From Legionellaceae bacterium (lineage in GTDB: Bacteria; Pseudomonadota; Gammaproteobacteria; Legionellales; Legionellaceae): a stretch of DNA of 14,004 nt. Below are positions 13,705 to 14,004 of the stretch, one piece after another (the stretch's first letter is position 1; every line of letters begins with the position of its first letter). The notes beneath the pieces were generated by a model. The model saw only the letters and a program-made list of their open reading frames with translations, was not told where the DNA came from and did no database searches. The position numbers and the translations under genes were made by a program. The stretch is taken from the NCBI GenBank assembly GCA_947470005.1, contig CANISA010000011.1:1-14004 (forward strand), in the 5' to 3' direction.

Positions 13705-14004
13705 ATGGCTGGAGCAAAAGAGATCCGTTCAAAAATTGCGAGCATTAAAAATACGCAAAAAATAACACGGGCGATGGAAATGGTTGCGGCAAGTAAAATG
13801 CGCAAAACTCAAGAGCGCATGCGTGCTTCTAAACCCTATGCGAATAAAATTTATGAGGTGGTGAAGCATCTTGGGCGTGCGCATGTGGAGTACCGTCATC
13901 CATTCATGACACAGCGCACAATTAAGCGCATTGGTCTGATTGTGGTCACGTCAGATCGTGGTTTATGCGGTGGTTTGAATGCCAATTTATTACGTGACGC
14001 GGTG
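13705..14004 (+). CDS. atpG: F1Fo ATP synthase subunit gamma, N-terminal part
   Basis: Gamma is the central rotor shaft. The first 100 codons are present and the gene is cut by the right edge; the family is about 287 residues. The N-terminal helix AKEIRSKIASIKNTQKITRAMEMVAASK (shown here in two parts: AKEIRSKIASIKNTQ then KITRAMEMVAASK) is near-invariant, and SDRGLCGGLNANL at about 84-96 is the second signature. The start ATG at 13705 follows atpA by 31 bases with GGTGAAG-type purines upstream. The operon should continue with atpD and atpC beyond the window. Confidence 0.97.
   Translation, partial: MAGAKEIRSKIASIKNTQKITRAMEMVAASKMRKTQERMRASKPYANKIYEVVKHLGRAHVEYRHPFMTQRTIKRIGLIVVTSDRGLCGGLNANLLRDAV

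Overview
This window is a stretch of core chromosome from a Gram-negative gammaproteobacterium. The evidence is a complete start to the F1Fo ATP synthase operon in the order atpI-atpB-atpE-atpF-atpH-atpA-atpG, a lipid A gene (lpxD), a PrkA/YeaG kinase, PolA and RpiA, all with gammaproteobacterial sequence character. The ATP synthase subunits b and c, together with a large predicted membrane protein of a style I associate with Legionella-like intracellular bacteria, suggest the order Legionellales. That is inference from memory and no search was run. I see no insertion sequences, CRISPR array, tRNA, rRNA or phage genes.

Layout. On the minus strand at the left edge lies the N-terminal 272 codons of prkA, preceded in the same direction by an unrecognised 524-residue multi-pass membrane protein with a coiled coil. 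A 342-base divergent intergenic region follows, then a plus-strand outer-membrane beta-barrel candidate, a strong intrinsic terminator, and rpiA. rpiA converges on polA with no base between their stop codons. polA, lpxD and a FabF-type ketoacyl synthase form a minus-strand cluster (transcribed fabF, then lpxD, then polA). A 172-base divergent region with good sigma70-like promoters in both directions separates fabF from the ATP synthase operon, which runs on the plus strand to the right edge, where atpG is cut off.

How the genes work together. FabF-type condensation supplies acyl chains and LpxD transfers a 3-hydroxyacyl chain to UDP-glucosamine for lipid A, so that pair is metabolically coherent; polA is coupled to lpxD only by position. 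The atp genes encode one rotary enzyme, with an intercistronic hairpin after atpE that may help set the high c-subunit level.

I did not find a convincing new multi-gene system. The observations most worth checking are a PolA whose 3'-5' exonuclease motifs appear lost (His where the first catalytic Asp should be, and motif III absent), the unknown membrane protein as a possible host-targeted protein, a 13-residue enlargement in ATP synthase subunit a, and several regulatory arrangements: an inverted repeat over the fabF -35, a terminator directly upstream of rpiA, and the atpE-atpF hairpin.
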